A stretch of DNA of 64,000 nucleotides from Maribacter dokdonensis DSW-8 (GTDB taxonomy: Bacteria; Bacteroidota; Bacteroidia; Flavobacteriales; Flavobacteriaceae): positions 1-64,000 of the forward strand of contig NZ_LDPE01000002.1 in assembly GCF_001447995.1 (NCBI RefSeq), given 5' to 3'. The translations under genes and the position numbers were made by a program. Below, one piece after another: positions 8,658 to 18,053 of this stretch (the stretch's first letter is position 1; each line of letters begins with the position of its first letter). The notes under the pieces were generated by a model. The model did no database searches and was not told the origin of the DNA. It saw nothing but the letters and a program-made list of their open reading frames with translations.

Positions 8658-11333
8658 TTAGAAATTGAAAGTAGCCGTTACAAACAATCTTCTAGGTAAA
8701 ATTGGTCTACCTACAAAGAATTGTGATTCTGTTTGACCTGCTGAACCTGCTCTTGGATTCCCCTCCGTAATTCCGTCACTATCAAATAAATTAAAGACCG
8801 ATACCCCCAAACGAACCGAATTATTGTTATCCTCTTTTGAGAATGTGTAACCGGCACCTAACCTACCAATGGTTATGGCATCTAATTCTATATTATTGGT
8901 ATCATCGGTGAATTTTGACCCTGTGTAGTTGAAACCGAAATTGGCATCAAAAGCAGTATTGTCATAATACAGTCCCAATCCGCCCAACAAGTTTGGCTGT
9001 CTGGCCAATTCATTACCAACGTTAGCTTCTGTAGATGTACCGTTTACCAAATCAAAATCCGTATTTTTTGTAATCTCATGGTTTTGGTAAGTTGCATTAC
9101 CACGTAGATTTAGATATTGTGCAAGGCTATAATCCCAAGTTGCCTCTATACCTATAGTTCTTGTGTTTTGCTCAGCTCTTGTTTCATCTATTAATTGACC
9201 CCCAACAATTGCCTGCCTAATGGAAATACGATCTTTAAGACCTACGTAATACCCTGCCACCGAACCAGAGAATTTTTGGTTTCCGAATTTGGCACCAGCT
9301 TCAAACTGAATAATGTTCTCAGCATCGTACGGACTTTCAGAAATACCTGCTACCGGAGCAAAACCTCTTAGTTGAGGAAAAAAGTATCCTTTAGAAAAGT
9401 TTGCGTATAGATTGGTAGTTTCGGTTAACTCATAAAGACCTGCAAGTGATAGCGCCCAAGCATTTGCATTTACTTCTGTTCTTAAGAACGTACCATCTGC
9501 AGTTTGCACGTCACTTAACTCAGCTGTAAGTTCCGGATCGGCATATACCGTTTCGCTCATAATACCACCACGGCTATTGATACCATCTGTATGTTCCCAT
9601 CTAAAACCAACATCAAAACGCCATCTATCTAAAATCATCTCATCGGTAATATATAATGCTAATCTATTTTGAGAAAGATAGTTATTGGCAGTTTGACCAA
9701 TACGGTTATATAAACCGCCTTGAGAATACACTACATTATTTCCACTGGCATCGGTATAATTTAAGTTTACCAATTGAGGGTTATTATTGAACTCTGTCAA
9801 CACTCTATATTGATAATTTACATCTTCTGCTTCTGTACGGGCTAAATAAGAACCTACGGTTATGTTATGGTCACCACCATTTGCTGTTTCAATAGATTTA
9901 GTAAGGTTGATCTCACCAGAATAATCTGTCATTGGACGTAAACGATCCACATGCAAATTATCTATTACCAAGTCGTTACCGTTAATTTGAGCACCTGACC
10001 CACTTTGGTAAGCAGCAGTATATCCTAAATTACCAGGAGCGATACTTTCTACATAATTATCTAATGTTATCGGGTTTCCGTTTGTTCCATTTCCTCCTAC
10101 ATACAAGGCAAAGTTGTGCTTGTAATTTGCATATTTAATTTTGGAGGTCAATTTAAGGTCGTCTTCAAATCTGTAATTGAAATCACCCATAAGGTAACCA
10201 CCAGAAGTAGCAACACCATCTGAAATAGGACTATTATAGGTTCCACCTGGTGTGTTGAACGAGGTATTTGCCAAATCACCGGATAACAATTGCTCAACCG
10301 GGTCACCATCATTACCGTTTATACGTTCTCTACTACCACCACTTAATGGAATTGGAAGGTAAAATTGAGCTTTGTCGTCAATAAACTGTCCGCTTAAGGT
10401 AAAAGAACCATTATCGAATTTCTTTTTAATATTACCTCTAAACTGAACACCTTTTGTTGGTAGACCTACATCAATAGGACCTCTATCATGACGAACAAAA
10501 CCAGTAAAAGCGTAATACGTGTTAGAATCTTCACCACCTAGTTGACCACCGGAATAGAAGTCCGTTTTTATTCTACCTTGGTTGGCCACTTCAATATTAA
10601 TAATGTTACCAGGGTTTGTATCGCCCGTTTTACTTGTGTAGTTAATAATACCGGCAACAGAACCTGCACCATATAATACAGCTGCACCACCACGAACAAA
10701 TTCAACACCTTTAAAACCTATATCTGGTCTTGCATAGACATCATGCGCAGAAGAATTTAGTCCGAAAGAACTAATTAAAGGCATACCGTCATATTGTAGC
10801 GGGTTAAAAACATACTGACCACCGGAAGGCAAACCTCTAACGAATATATTACTCGCCGTTTCACCACCACCACCTTCAGCGGTAATACCTGGGACACTTC
10901 TAAGAATATCTGCCTGACTGTTGGCAGATAGCTTAGTTATTTCTTTCATTTTTACAGAACTGATAGATAAAGGAGCCTGTTTTTGAGAACGAAATGTACT
11001 TGATGCGGTTAAAACTACCTCATCTAATAACTGACCACCTTCTTGAAGCACGACATTTACCGTTTGTGTAGTACCATTTAAGGTCAAAGATTTATCTACC
11101 GAAGTAAAACCGATATATGATATACGTAATATTTGTTCACCTGTAAGGTCTGTTGAAAAAGAAAAATTACCATCAAAATCTGATGTTGTACCCGAAGTGC
11201 TACCTACTATTAAAATATTTGCACCGGGAATAGGGTCTCCTAAATTGTCCGTTACGGTTCCAGAAATATCAGTCTGTGCAAAGGAGCTTGCACTGATAAG
11301 AAGTCCGATTACCGCAAAAATAATTTTCTTCAT
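8658..11333 (-). CDS. TonB-dependent outer-membrane receptor without SusD partner
   Basis: An 891-residue receptor expected to import a substrate across the outer membrane using TonB energy. Residues 1-19 are a signal peptide ending SSFAQ. About 20-105 form a CarboxypepD-reg-like domain (DISGTVTDNLGDPIPGANI). About 110-230 are the plug (SNIFVRGLPSGGQY; RGGAAVLYGAGSVAGIINY). The rest is the beta-barrel, ending in aromatic ATFNF. There is no adjacent SusD gene and it lacks SusC length, so it resembles receptors for small solutes rather than polysaccharides. It is divergent from the LacI regulator across a tandem operator, and its downstream co-directional genes encode hydrolase, symporter and kinase. 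A weak 6-bp dyad (CGATTT at 11360-11365, AAATCG at 11374-11379) lies in its leader. Confidence 0.93.
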   Translation of the reverse strand: MKKIIFAVIGLLISASSFAQTDISGTVTDNLGDPIPGANILIVGSTSGTTSDFDGNFSFSTDLTGEQILRISYIGFTSVDKSLTLNGTTQTVNVVLQEGGQLLDEVVLTASSTFRSQKQAPLSISSVKMKEITKLSANSQADILRSVPGITAEGGGGETASNIFVRGLPSGGQYVFNPLQYDGMPLISSFGLNSSAHDVYARPDIGFKGVEFVRGGAAVLYGAGSVAGIINYTSKTGDTNPGNIINIEVANQGRIKTDFYSGGQLGGEDSNTYYAFTGFVRHDRGPIDVGLPTKGVQFRGNIKKKFDNGSFTLSGQFIDDKAQFYLPIPLSGGSRERINGNDGDPVEQLLSGDLANTSFNTPGGTYNSPISDGVATSGGYLMGDFNYRFEDDLKLTSKIKYANYKHNFALYVGGNGTNGNPITLDNYVESIAPGNLGYTAAYQSGSGAQINGNDLVIDNLHVDRLRPMTDYSGEINLTKSIETANGGDHNITVGSYLARTEAEDVNYQYRVLTEFNNNPQLVNLNYTDASGNNVVYSQGGLYNRIGQTANNYLSQNRLALYITDEMILDRWRFDVGFRWEHTDGINSRGGIMSETVYADPELTAELSDVQTADGTFLRTEVNANAWALSLAGLYELTETTNLYANFSKGYFFPQLRGFAPVAGISESPYDAENIIQFEAGAKFGNQKFSGSVAGYYVGLKDRISIRQAIVGGQLIDETRAEQNTRTIGIEATWDYSLAQYLNLRGNATYQNHEITKNTDFDLVNGTSTEANVGNELARQPNLLGGLGLYYDNTAFDANFGFNYTGSKFTDDTNNIELDAITIGRLGAGYTFSKEDNNNSVRLGVSVFNLFDSDGITEGNPRAGSAGQTESQFFVGRPILPRRLFVTATFNF

Positions 11334-11444
11334 AATGTTTGAGTTTTTTTAAGTTGAGTCGATTTAAATTATCAAATCGTTGATTATGAAGCCAAATTAT
11401 ATGAATACAGCATTCTATTAACTAAAAATTAACGAATTACCAAT

Positions 11445-11468
11445 GCAAACGTTTGCGCAAACGTTTGC
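11445..11468. promoter_or_regulatory. Two abutting LacI-type operators
   Basis: The perfect 12-bp palindrome GCAAACGTTTGC occurs twice with no spacer (11445-11456 and 11457-11468). Its central CG and the flanking AAAC/GTTT are typical for LacI-family regulators. It sits between the divergent receptor (ATG at 11333) and LacI gene (ATG at 11527), 58 bases before the latter. It is very likely the site of the LacI protein and controls both directions. Confidence 0.88.
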
Positions 11469-11526
11469 AATTTAATTTGTAATATTGTTATTCTTTGAAT
11501 TCCATATAATTTACTCATTTTCAATC

Positions 11527-12552
11527 ATGAGCAAAAAAAGAAATACCACATTAAAAGAACTTTCTAAAGAATTGAGTTTATCAATTTCAACAGTTTCAAG
11601 GGCACTGAACGACCACCCGGATATTAGTCTAGCAACCAAAGAGAGAGTCAAAAAACTAGCCAAACAAATGAATTATGTACCTAATTTATTTGCCAGAGGC
11701 TTCCGTTCAAGAGAAACACACATACTAGGTGTTATTGTACCCAACATCTCGCACCTATTTACTTCTACCATTATAAAAGGAATTATTGAGGAAGCTGAAT
11801 TAAGGGGGTACAGAGTAATTATCTCAGAATCTAATAATGACGACGCCAAACAAGTAGAAATGTTAAACACCATGACCCAGTTTGGAGTTGACGGAGTGCT
11901 AATGTCATTGGCCAGAAAGACAAAAGATGTAGAAGAAGTATTAAAGGTTTTAAATAGAATACCTATTGTATTATTTGACAAGGTATCAAGTAAAATACCT
12001 TGCACCCAAGTTGTTATCAATGAAGAAGAAGCTGCTTTTAACGCTGTTGAACATTTAATAGAACTTGGCAAGAAACGAATAGCCATTATTAAAGAAACCG
12101 AAAACTCATACAACTCAGAAAAGAGATTTGCCGGCTATTTGCGTGCTTTAAACCAATATAAAATACCCGTACGGGACAAGTTGATTTTAAGCACAGAAGA
12201 TATTTCATTAGGCAATGGAAGGCGGTTGGCCAATATTCTCATTAGTATGAAAAAACGTCCAGATGCCATTTTTGCCATTACCGATAATGCTGCAATTGGT
12301 GCTATAAAGGCATTACATAAATTTAAGATCAAAATACCTGATGAAATTGCAGTGGTAGGTTTTAGCAACTCTATCAACTCAACCATCATCAGTCCGGCTT
12401 TGACCACTGTTGACCAACCTGGCGACAAGATCGGTAGAACAGCAGTTCGGTTTCTAATTCAAGAAATAGAAAGTCAACCCAACGAAGTACATACCAAAAC
12501 TGTTGAGATAAAGACCAGTTTGATCGTTAGGGATTCCTCACTAAAAGCTTAA
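11527..12552 (+). CDS. LacI-family transcriptional regulator
   Basis: A DNA-binding repressor or activator with an N-terminal helix-turn-helix and hinge (TLKELSKELSLSISTVSRAL, then RVKKLAKQMNYVPN) and a periplasmic-binding-protein-like sensor domain from about residue 60 (LGVIVPNISHLFTSTIIKGI) to the end (VGFSNS, LTTVDQPGDKIGRTA). The ATG at 11527 gives MSKKRNTTLKEL, the normal LacI N-terminus; an upstream in-frame ATG at 11485 would add 14 hydrophobic residues that do not fit. It is divergent from the TonB receptor with the tandem GCAAACGTTTGC operator between them. The likely effector is the glycoside or its hexose/glycerate product. Its stop lies 14 bases from the stop of the convergent carboxylase gene. 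Confidence 0.93.
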   Translation: MSKKRNTTLKELSKELSLSISTVSRALNDHPDISLATKERVKKLAKQMNYVPNLFARGFRSRETHILGVIVPNISHLFTSTIIKGIIEEAELRGYRVIISESNNDDAKQVEMLNTMTQFGVDGVLMSLARKTKDVEEVLKVLNRIPIVLFDKVSSKIPCTQVVINEEEAAFNAVEHLIELGKKRIAIIKETENSYNSEKRFAGYLRALNQYKIPVRDKLILSTEDISLGNGRRLANILISMKKRPDAIFAITDNAAIGAIKALHKFKIKIPDEIAVVGFSNSINSTIISPALTTVDQPGDKIGRTAVRFLIQEIESQPNEVHTKTVEIKTSLIVRDSSLKA

Positions 12553-12566
12553 AGTACGACCACTTA

Positions 12567-14108
12567 TTATAACGGAATATTGCCATGCTTTTTCTTTGGC
12601 AAGACCGCCACTTTATTTTCAAGCAAGGTATAGGCTTTTATGAGTTTCCTCCTGGTGTCTTTAGGAAGAATAACCTCATCTATAAATCCTCTTTGTGCAG
12701 CACTATAGGGGTTGGCAAATAATTTTGCATATTCCGCCTCCTTTTCCGCCAATTTTGCTTCTGGGTCATCAGCAGCGTTTATTTCCTTCCTAAAAATGAT
12801 CTCACTTGCACCTTTGGCTCCCATAACGGCAATTTCCGCTCCAGGCCACGCATAATTTAGATCAGCACCAATATGTTTGGAGTTCATAACATCATACGCA
12901 CCGCCGTATGCTTTTCTAGTAATTACGGTTACTTTAGGTACCGTTGCTTCACTTAGGGCATACAGTAATTTTGCACCGTTTGTGATAATACCGTTCCATT
13001 CTTGATCAGTGCCCGGTAAAAACCCAGGGACATCTACCAATACTAAAAGCGGAATATTGAAACAATCGCAAAAACGAGTGAAACGCGCAGCCTTTTTAGA
13101 GCTATCAACGTCTAACACCCCTGCCAAACTAATAGGTTGATTGGCAACAATACCAATACTTTTGCCTGCCAACCTAGCGAACCCTACAACAATATTATCT
13201 GCATAGGTCTTATGTATTTCAAAGAAGGTATCCTCATCAACAATACCATTGATGACATGGCGCATATCATAGGGTTGATTTGCATTTATGGGCACAATAT
13301 CTTCCAACACATCACGTACCTCATTACCAAGTGTATAGTGAACATCTTCGGGTTTATCTTCACAGTTTTGAGGCATATACCCGATCATCTGCTTAATTTG
13401 TTCTATACATTGAATATCATTAGCAGCCGTTAAATGTGTTACACCAGATTTAGTGGCATGTGCCGATGCGCCACCAAGTTCTTCCGATGTCACTTCTTCA
13501 TTGGTTACCGTTTTTACCACATTAGGACCAGTGACGAACATGTAGCTAGAATTTTCTACCATTAAGGTAAAATCGGTCATTGCTGGCGAGTATACCGCAC
13601 CACCGGCACATGGCCCCATAATAGCCGAAATTTGGGGAATTACTCCCGATGCCATAACGTTTTTATGAAAAATATCGGCATAGCCACCTAAGGATCGCAC
13701 ACCTTCTTGAATACGGGCACCACCACTATCATTAAGACCGATCATTGGAACACCTATTTTCATGGCCATATCCATAATCTTACAGATTTTTTCGGCATGT
13801 GTTTCAGACAAAGCACCACCAAAAACGGTAAAGTCCTGTGCAAAGACGCAAACTTGTCTTCCGTTGATCGTACCATAACCAGTGACTACTCCGTCACCAT
13901 AAAAAATTTGTTTTTCCATACCAAAGTCTTTGGTACGGTGGGTAACCAAGGCACCCATCTCTTCAAATGAACCTTCATCCAATAAAAAATGTATTCTTTC
14001 ATGAGCAGTTAACTTTCCTTTGGCATGCTGTTTATCAATACGTGCTTGACCTCCACCCAATTTGGACAATGCCAGTTTTTCCGCTAAAATCTCTTTATTA
14101 TCTTTCAT
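12567..14108 (-). CDS. pccB: Acyl-CoA carboxylase, carboxyltransferase subunit (propionyl-CoA type)
   Basis: Transfers carboxylate from biotin to an acyl-CoA, probably propionyl-CoA. The 513 residues contain both halves of the carboxyltransferase fold: an N-terminal crotonase-like half with [32 protein letters not shown] and [13 protein letters not shown] (acyl-CoA site), and a C-terminal half with [27 protein letters not shown] and [17 protein letters not shown] (biotin site). Length and motifs match PccB-like subunits of 510-540 residues. It is the last gene of a three-gene set BCCP - biotin carboxylase - carboxyltransferase. Methylmalonyl-CoA decarboxylase alpha subunits are similar, but a biotin carboxylase partner next door argues for a carboxylase. 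Confidence 0.92.
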   Translation of the reverse strand: MKDNKEILAEKLALSKLGGGQARIDKQHAKGKLTAHERIHFLLDEGSFEEMGALVTHRTKDFGMEKQIFYGDGVVTGYGTINGRQVCVFAQDFTVFGGALSETHAEKICKIMDMAMKIGVPMIGLNDSGGARIQEGVRSLGGYADIFHKNVMASGVIPQISAIMGPCAGGAVYSPAMTDFTLMVENSSYMFVTGPNVVKTVTNEEVTSEELGGASAHATKSGVTHLTAANDIQCIEQIKQMIGYMPQNCEDKPEDVHYTLGNEVRDVLEDIVPINANQPYDMRHVINGIVDEDTFFEIHKTYADNIVVGFARLAGKSIGIVANQPISLAGVLDVDSSKKAARFTRFCDCFNIPLLVLVDVPGFLPGTDQEWNGIITNGAKLLYALSEATVPKVTVITRKAYGGAYDVMNSKHIGADLNYAWPGAEIAVMGAKGASEIIFRKEINAADDPEAKLAEKEAEYAKLFANPYSAAQRGFIDEVILPKDTRRKLIKAYTLLENKVAVLPKKKHGNIPL

Positions 14109-14136
14109 GCTACTCGTTCAAATCTTATTTGCAATT

Positions 14137-15609
14137 CTACACTCTACTCTTCTGCCAATTAGAAGAATTTTTGGACGGAACCTTTAAAACTTTTTCATTT
14201 TCCTTATACAATTTCAATGCTACCAAGGCCGCTATTCTTCTTTCTTCGGCATATTGCATTTCTAAATGCTCTGGCGAATAGTAGTTTTTAACAAAATGGG
14301 TGTCAAAATTCCCCGAAGTAAAGGCTTCATGTTCACAGACAAACTTTCCAAAAGACAAAGTTGTGGCAACACCCTCTACTTTATAATTTTCAATAGCCCT
14401 AATCATTAATTGGATAGCTTCTTCCCTGGTTTTACCATAGGTAATCAACTTGGAAAGCATGGGGTCATAATAAATAGGCACTTCCATACCTTCTTCAAAA
14501 CCGTCATCAACACGAATACCCTCACCTACCGGTACTTTATAGGTTGATAATGTTCCTATACTGGGCATAAAATCTGCCAAAGGATCCTCTGCATATACAC
14601 GAACTTCAAGTGCATGACCGTTTATTTTTAAATCTTCTTGGGTAAAAGCCAACGCTTCTCCACGAGCTACTTTGATTTGTTGCTCTACCAAGTCGACCCC
14701 AGATATCAACTCAGACACCGGATGCTCTACTTGCAACCTGGTGTTCATTTCCAAGAAATAAAAATTCCTGTTTTCATCAAGCAAGAACTCTACCGTACCA
14801 GCACCTACATAATCGCAAGCTCTAGCTACTTTTATGGCGGCTTCTCCCATTGCATCTCTTATTTCTGGAGTAAGTACAGCTGAAGGAGCTTCTTCCACTA
14901 CTTTTTGATGTCTTCTTTGAACACTACATTCCCGTTCAAATAGATGTACAATATTACCATGGGTATCGGCAAGAACCTGAATTTCTATATGTCTGGGCGA
15001 GCCTACATATTTTTCAATAAAAACCGATCCGTCACCAAATGCCGCTTGTGCCTCACTAATTGCCCTTTGCATCTGCTCTGGTAAATCCTTCAAGTTTTCA
15101 ACTACCCGCATTCCCTTACCACCACCACCAGCAGAAGCTTTAATTAAAATTGGAAATCCTATTTCTTTTGCCACCTTTTCGGCTAAGGCCACGTCTGTTA
15201 TAGCCTCTTCAATACCGGGAACCATAGGAATATCATAATCACGAACCGCCTCTTTTGCCGCCAGTTTATTCCCCATTACCTTAATGGCATGAGGTTTGGG
15301 TCCAATAAAAGTGATCCCGTTGTCCTCCACCATTTGTGCGAAAGTCGCATTTTCACTTAAAAATCCGTAACCAGGGTGAATACCATCTGCACCTGTTCCC
15401 TTAGCTGCGTTAATTACTTTTTCCATCACAAGATACGATTCTGATGAAGGGGCAGGACCAAGTAAAACTGCCTCATCTGCAAACTTCACATGTGGAGAAT
15501 GACGGTCAACTTCAGAATATACAGCTACGGTTTTAATGCCCATTTTTTGAGCGGTCTTCATTATCCGTAATGCTATTTCACCTCTGTTGGCTATTAGTAT
15601 TTTTTTCAT
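14137..15609 (-). CDS. accC: Biotin carboxylase subunit of acyl-CoA carboxylase
   Basis: Carboxylates the biotin of the carrier protein using ATP and bicarbonate. The 490 residues start with MKKILIANRGEIALRIMKTA and show the ATP-grasp features: KASAGGGGKGMRVV (glycine-rich lid, about 158-171), FIEKYV, ECSVQRRHQKVVEEAPS and FLEMNTRLQVEHPVSELI. The C-terminal tail of about 35 residues (KLYKENEKVLKVPSK) is a little longer than in stand-alone AccC. There is no carrier domain; that is supplied by the separate gene upstream at 15656-16135. 28 bases separate it from the carboxyltransferase gene, consistent with one operon. Confidence 0.94.
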   Translation of the reverse strand: MKKILIANRGEIALRIMKTAQKMGIKTVAVYSEVDRHSPHVKFADEAVLLGPAPSSESYLVMEKVINAAKGTGADGIHPGYGFLSENATFAQMVEDNGITFIGPKPHAIKVMGNKLAAKEAVRDYDIPMVPGIEEAITDVALAEKVAKEIGFPILIKASAGGGGKGMRVVENLKDLPEQMQRAISEAQAAFGDGSVFIEKYVGSPRHIEIQVLADTHGNIVHLFERECSVQRRHQKVVEEAPSAVLTPEIRDAMGEAAIKVARACDYVGAGTVEFLLDENRNFYFLEMNTRLQVEHPVSELISGVDLVEQQIKVARGEALAFTQEDLKINGHALEVRVYAEDPLADFMPSIGTLSTYKVPVGEGIRVDDGFEEGMEVPIYYDPMLSKLITYGKTREEAIQLMIRAIENYKVEGVATTLSFGKFVCEHEAFTSGNFDTHFVKNYYSPEHLEMQYAEERRIAALVALKLYKENEKVLKVPSKNSSNWQKSRV

Positions 15610-15655
15610 TAAAACTTAATTTTCCTTTTATACATTGGTGGCTATAAGATAGTTT

Positions 15656-16135
15656 CTATTCCATTTCAATAATTAACTGCCCTTTCTCAACAGCATCATC
15701 TTTTTTAATTTCAACTGATTTTATTACGCCTTCGCCCTGAGCCAGAATAACATTCTCCATCTTCATAGCAGATAGTACCAGTAAAGGAGTACCCTCTATG
15801 ACCTCTTGCCCTACTTCTACCAAAACATCCACAATTAACCCGGGCATGGGTGCTTTTACCTCGTTTAGTTTTTGAGTGGTTACCGCCAGCAATCCCATCT
15901 TTTTAATTTGCTGATTATACTCATCTTCAAGTTTAACATCATAAATATTTCCGTTGATGGAAAGAGTAACGGTCTTGTTCAAAAAATTGGAATGAATTAT
16001 TTCTACGTCAAAAGCGCTATTCTTATCTAAAACATGTAGCGTATTCTCATTGACCAATATACTATCTAAAGAATCTACGTCACTAGTGCTACATTGTAAT
16101 TCTTCTTTGTTTACGGTAATCAGGTAATTTGACAT
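15656..16135 (-). CDS. Biotin carboxyl carrier protein of the acyl-CoA carboxylase
   Basis: A 159-residue carrier whose C-terminal half (about 90-159) is a biotinyl domain with APMPGLIVDVLVEVGQ and the biotinylation site SAMKMENV (K125). The N-terminal half contains a beta-rich stretch (FLNKTVTLSINGNIYDVKL) like the linker region of propionyl-CoA carboxylase alpha chains. It is first in the operon, so the long alpha chain of other organisms is here split into carrier and biotin carboxylase. A TATCTTTG element on the minus strand at 16177-16170 is a plausible promoter, 35-42 bases before the ATG. Confidence 0.9.
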   Translation of the reverse strand: MSNYLITVNKEELQCSTSDVDSLDSILVNENTLHVLDKNSAFDVEIIHSNFLNKTVTLSINGNIYDVKLEDEYNQQIKKMGLLAVTTQKLNEVKAPMPGLIVDVLVEVGQEVIEGTPLLVLSAMKMENVILAQGEGVIKSVEIKKDDAVEKGQLIIEME

Positions 16136-16371
16136 ATTTGAATCTTATAAATACAATAGTTATGTAAACCAAAGATATCGAAAAAGATTGGGGATGAATT
16201 TTATCTTATATAAAAGCATTTTACGCATCTAAACAGATAGATTACCAAGCACTTAAAATTTAAAATGCAAATTTTGAGGACCTCTTAAAAATTAGATTTC
16301 AGATGAATACCCTATTCCAGAAATCTAAATTACAATATATGGCTAGTTGCTATATTTAGGATATAAATGTA
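16136..16371. other. Intergenic region with carboxylase promoter
   Basis: This AT-rich stretch carries no ORF I can support. On the minus strand TATCTTTG (16177-16170) fits the Bacteroidota -7 consensus TAnnTTTG and would drive the carboxylase operon; no matching -33 TTG is seen at the usual distance. Confidence 0.4.
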
Positions 16372-16399
16372 AAAACCATTCAAGAAATTGAATGGTTTT
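16372..16399 (-). terminator. Hairpin terminator after the efflux-gene relic
   Basis: AAAACCATTC (16372-16381) and GAATGGTTTT (16390-16399) form a perfect 10-bp stem with an 8-base loop, and its A/T-rich ends supply a T-run in either direction. It lies 32 bases beyond the stop codon of the decayed outer-membrane efflux gene copy, where the terminator of an intact efflux operon would be expected. Confidence 0.65.
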
Positions 16400-16430
16400 C
16401 ACATACCGTACCATGTAGTGGTTTTATAAA

Positions 16431-16730
16431 TTAATTCATCCAACCACCACCAAGGGCGCGGTACAATTCTTTGATAGCTTGCAACTCGTCTTTTTTATCT
16501 TCTACGCCGTCTAATTCTGCCGACAACAATCTGTTTTTAATAGTCAACACATCGGTACAATTGGTGCTAGATGAATACTCTAGTAAGCTTCCGTAAATTC
16601 TACAGATTTTTCAAGCGCATTTATTTGATGCACTCTAGACTCCTGCTTTTCCTTAATCTTGTTGTAGGAATACAGGGCGTTCGAAATTTCGGACCCTGTA
16701 TTTAACCATGTTGCTTTATAATTACAGAAC
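16431..16730 (-). pseudogene. Relic of the 3' end of a NodT-family efflux OMP gene
   Basis: About 300 bases align with the last ~100 codons of the intact gene whose stop is at 18054: both begin on the + strand with ttaattcatccaacc and keep blocks such as ccaccaccaagggcgcgg and atttttcaagcgcattta. Similarity fades at about 16720-16730 (aligned with about 18350). Many substitutions and a one-base deletion (gtaagcttccg at 16581-16591 versus gtaacgcttctg in the intact copy) break the frame, and there is no 5' part. The remnant sits on the far side of the DoxX/LolA-like gene pair, so these two genes lie between direct repeats of the OMP gene end. Confidence 0.88.
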
Positions 16731-16807
16731 ACTTGTAACTATAACCATTAGTTGATTTTTATTACCTTTAGAAGTATTGAAAGATTACCTATTAAAAGTT
16801 AAAATTC

Positions 16808-17203
16808 ATGATTTCTAAATTAGACAACAAAACACTAGCCGTTCATTTATTACGTATTTCTTTCGGTATCAATTTTTTATTTCATGGTATTGTAAGATTA
16901 CCTAACCTTGAAGGTTTTGTAACAGGAATGCAAAACACTTTTCAGAACACATTATTACCTTCTTTTTTAGTAACTCCTTTAGCATATAGTATTCCTTTTA
17001 TAGAATTAACTATTGGTATTCTATTATTAATAAATAAGTATACAAAACATACATTAATTGGTGCTTTTAGCTTAATGAATGTTTTAGTAATTGGTAGTTC
17101 TTTTGCTCAAAAATGGGATCTGGTAGGCTTACAAGCTACATATATTGGCTTTTTATTTTTACTATTTTATTTTACAGAAGAAAAAACAGTTAAAACCTAC
17201 TAA
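16808..17203 (+). CDS. DoxX-family membrane protein
   Basis: A 131-residue protein with four hydrophobic helices, starting with LDNKTLAVHLLRISFGINFLFHG, the typical first helix of DoxX-like proteins, and containing PFIELTIGILLLINK and GFLFLLFYFTEE. DoxX relatives are small inner-membrane proteins linked to quinone or thiol redox chemistry, often of unknown role. It is transcribed opposite to its neighbours, and its AT content is noticeably higher than theirs, in keeping with insertion into the efflux locus. It ends at a strong bidirectional terminator. Confidence 0.75.
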   Translation: MISKLDNKTLAVHLLRISFGINFLFHGIVRLPNLEGFVTGMQNTFQNTLLPSFLVTPLAYSIPFIELTIGILLLINKYTKHTLIGAFSLMNVLVIGSSFAQKWDLVGLQATYIGFLFLLFYFTEEKTVKTY

Positions 17204-17229
17204 ATACCATAAAGAATCATGCAAGAATT

Positions 17230-17264
17230 AAAAAAGGAAGTAATTTTAAATTACTTCCTTTTTT
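17230..17264. terminator. Bidirectional intrinsic terminator
   Basis: AAAAAAGGAAGTAATTT (17230-17246) pairs with AAATTACTTCCTTTTTT (17248-17264), a 17-bp perfect stem around one base with an A-run on one side and a T-run on the other. It lies between the converging DoxX gene (stop 17203) and the LolA-like gene (stop 17285) and serves both. Confidence 0.92.
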
Positions 17265-17284
17265 AACTGTATTAAGAATCCTAA

Positions 17285-17998
17285 TTATAGTTTTGTAAAA
17301 ATATCAGGTGCTATTTCGTCTTTAACAATAACGTTCTTTGGACCTCCGGCGTTTTCACTTCTATTAAATGATAATAAAACATTACCTGCTTTTTGATAAT
17401 TATCCCATGCTCTTATAAATCGAGGTTCCTCATCTTTATAATTTCCAAAGAAAGCCCACTGTTTTACCAGATGATCTTTTTGATCAATATAAATGTGATA
17501 TTTATTTTGAGGAGTAACACCTACATTTTCAAAAGTCATTTCTAATACATCTGCTAAATTTCCATTAGGAAGCGACTCTGTTTTTAAATAAGTAATTTTA
17601 ACACCATCATCTTTTAACTTCCATGGCATAGCCAACCAATAAGAATCGTTAATCCACCATTTTTTACCTGTTTTAAGTATCTTATCTAGTTCTTCAGCAT
17701 CTGTAACTAATGCACCATCTTTTGATGCTTTTCCTTTTCCTGAATTAATATTAACCACCAGCGTTAATTTTTCGGCAGGGTTTTCAATTCTAACATTTCC
17801 CGTCCATTTATCCCAGATAAGCATTCTTTTTCCAAAATTCCATTGTATATAATGGGTATTATTCCAATTCTCAATCCCACCCATGGATTCGAAAGATTGT
17901 TGTATTAGCAGGTCAATGTTCGTCTCGTTATCTTTTTGAGCCTGAATTGTTATTATTCCGAAAAGAATAAGAAGAACAGTAATTTTAAATTGTTTCAT
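17285..17998 (-). CDS. Secreted LolA-like protein of unknown function
   Basis: A 237-residue protein with a signal peptide (KITVLLILFGIITIQAQ). The mature part begins IDLLIQQSFESMGGIENWNN and contains repeated strand-forming segments (THYIQWNFGKRMLIWDKW; NKYHIYIDQKDHLVKQWAFF), the pattern of Bacteroidota proteins with a LolA/LolB-like lipid-binding fold (DUF6503-type). I cannot name a ligand. It is co-located with DoxX between two copies of the efflux OMP 3' end, and its stop borders the bidirectional terminator. The family call rests on overall pattern only. Confidence 0.6.
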   Translation of the reverse strand: MKQFKITVLLILFGIITIQAQKDNETNIDLLIQQSFESMGGIENWNNTHYIQWNFGKRMLIWDKWTGNVRIENPAEKLTLVVNINSGKGKASKDGALVTDAEELDKILKTGKKWWINDSYWLAMPWKLKDDGVKITYLKTESLPNGNLADVLEMTFENVGVTPQNKYHIYIDQKDHLVKQWAFFGNYKDEEPRFIRAWDNYQKAGNVLLSFNRSENAGGPKNVIVKDEIAPDIFTKL

Positions 17999-18053
17999 TA
18001 TAATTATTTAATTAAAATATATATTAGACTTTATACATGACTACTGCATCATA

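Noticed and set aside
11485..11526. Longer LacI start at 11485
   Set aside because: It adds 14 hydrophobic residues before the standard LacI N-terminus; the ATG at 11527 fits the family.
13137..14281. Plus-strand ORFs at 13137-13433, 13707-13970 and 13967-14281
   Set aside because: They lie antisense to the strongly conserved carboxylase genes and lack recognisable features.
16431..18053. Insertion sequence or transposon around the DoxX gene pair
   Set aside because: No transposase or terminal inverted repeats are seen; the flanking repeats are copies of a gene end, so recombination or duplication is the better explanation.
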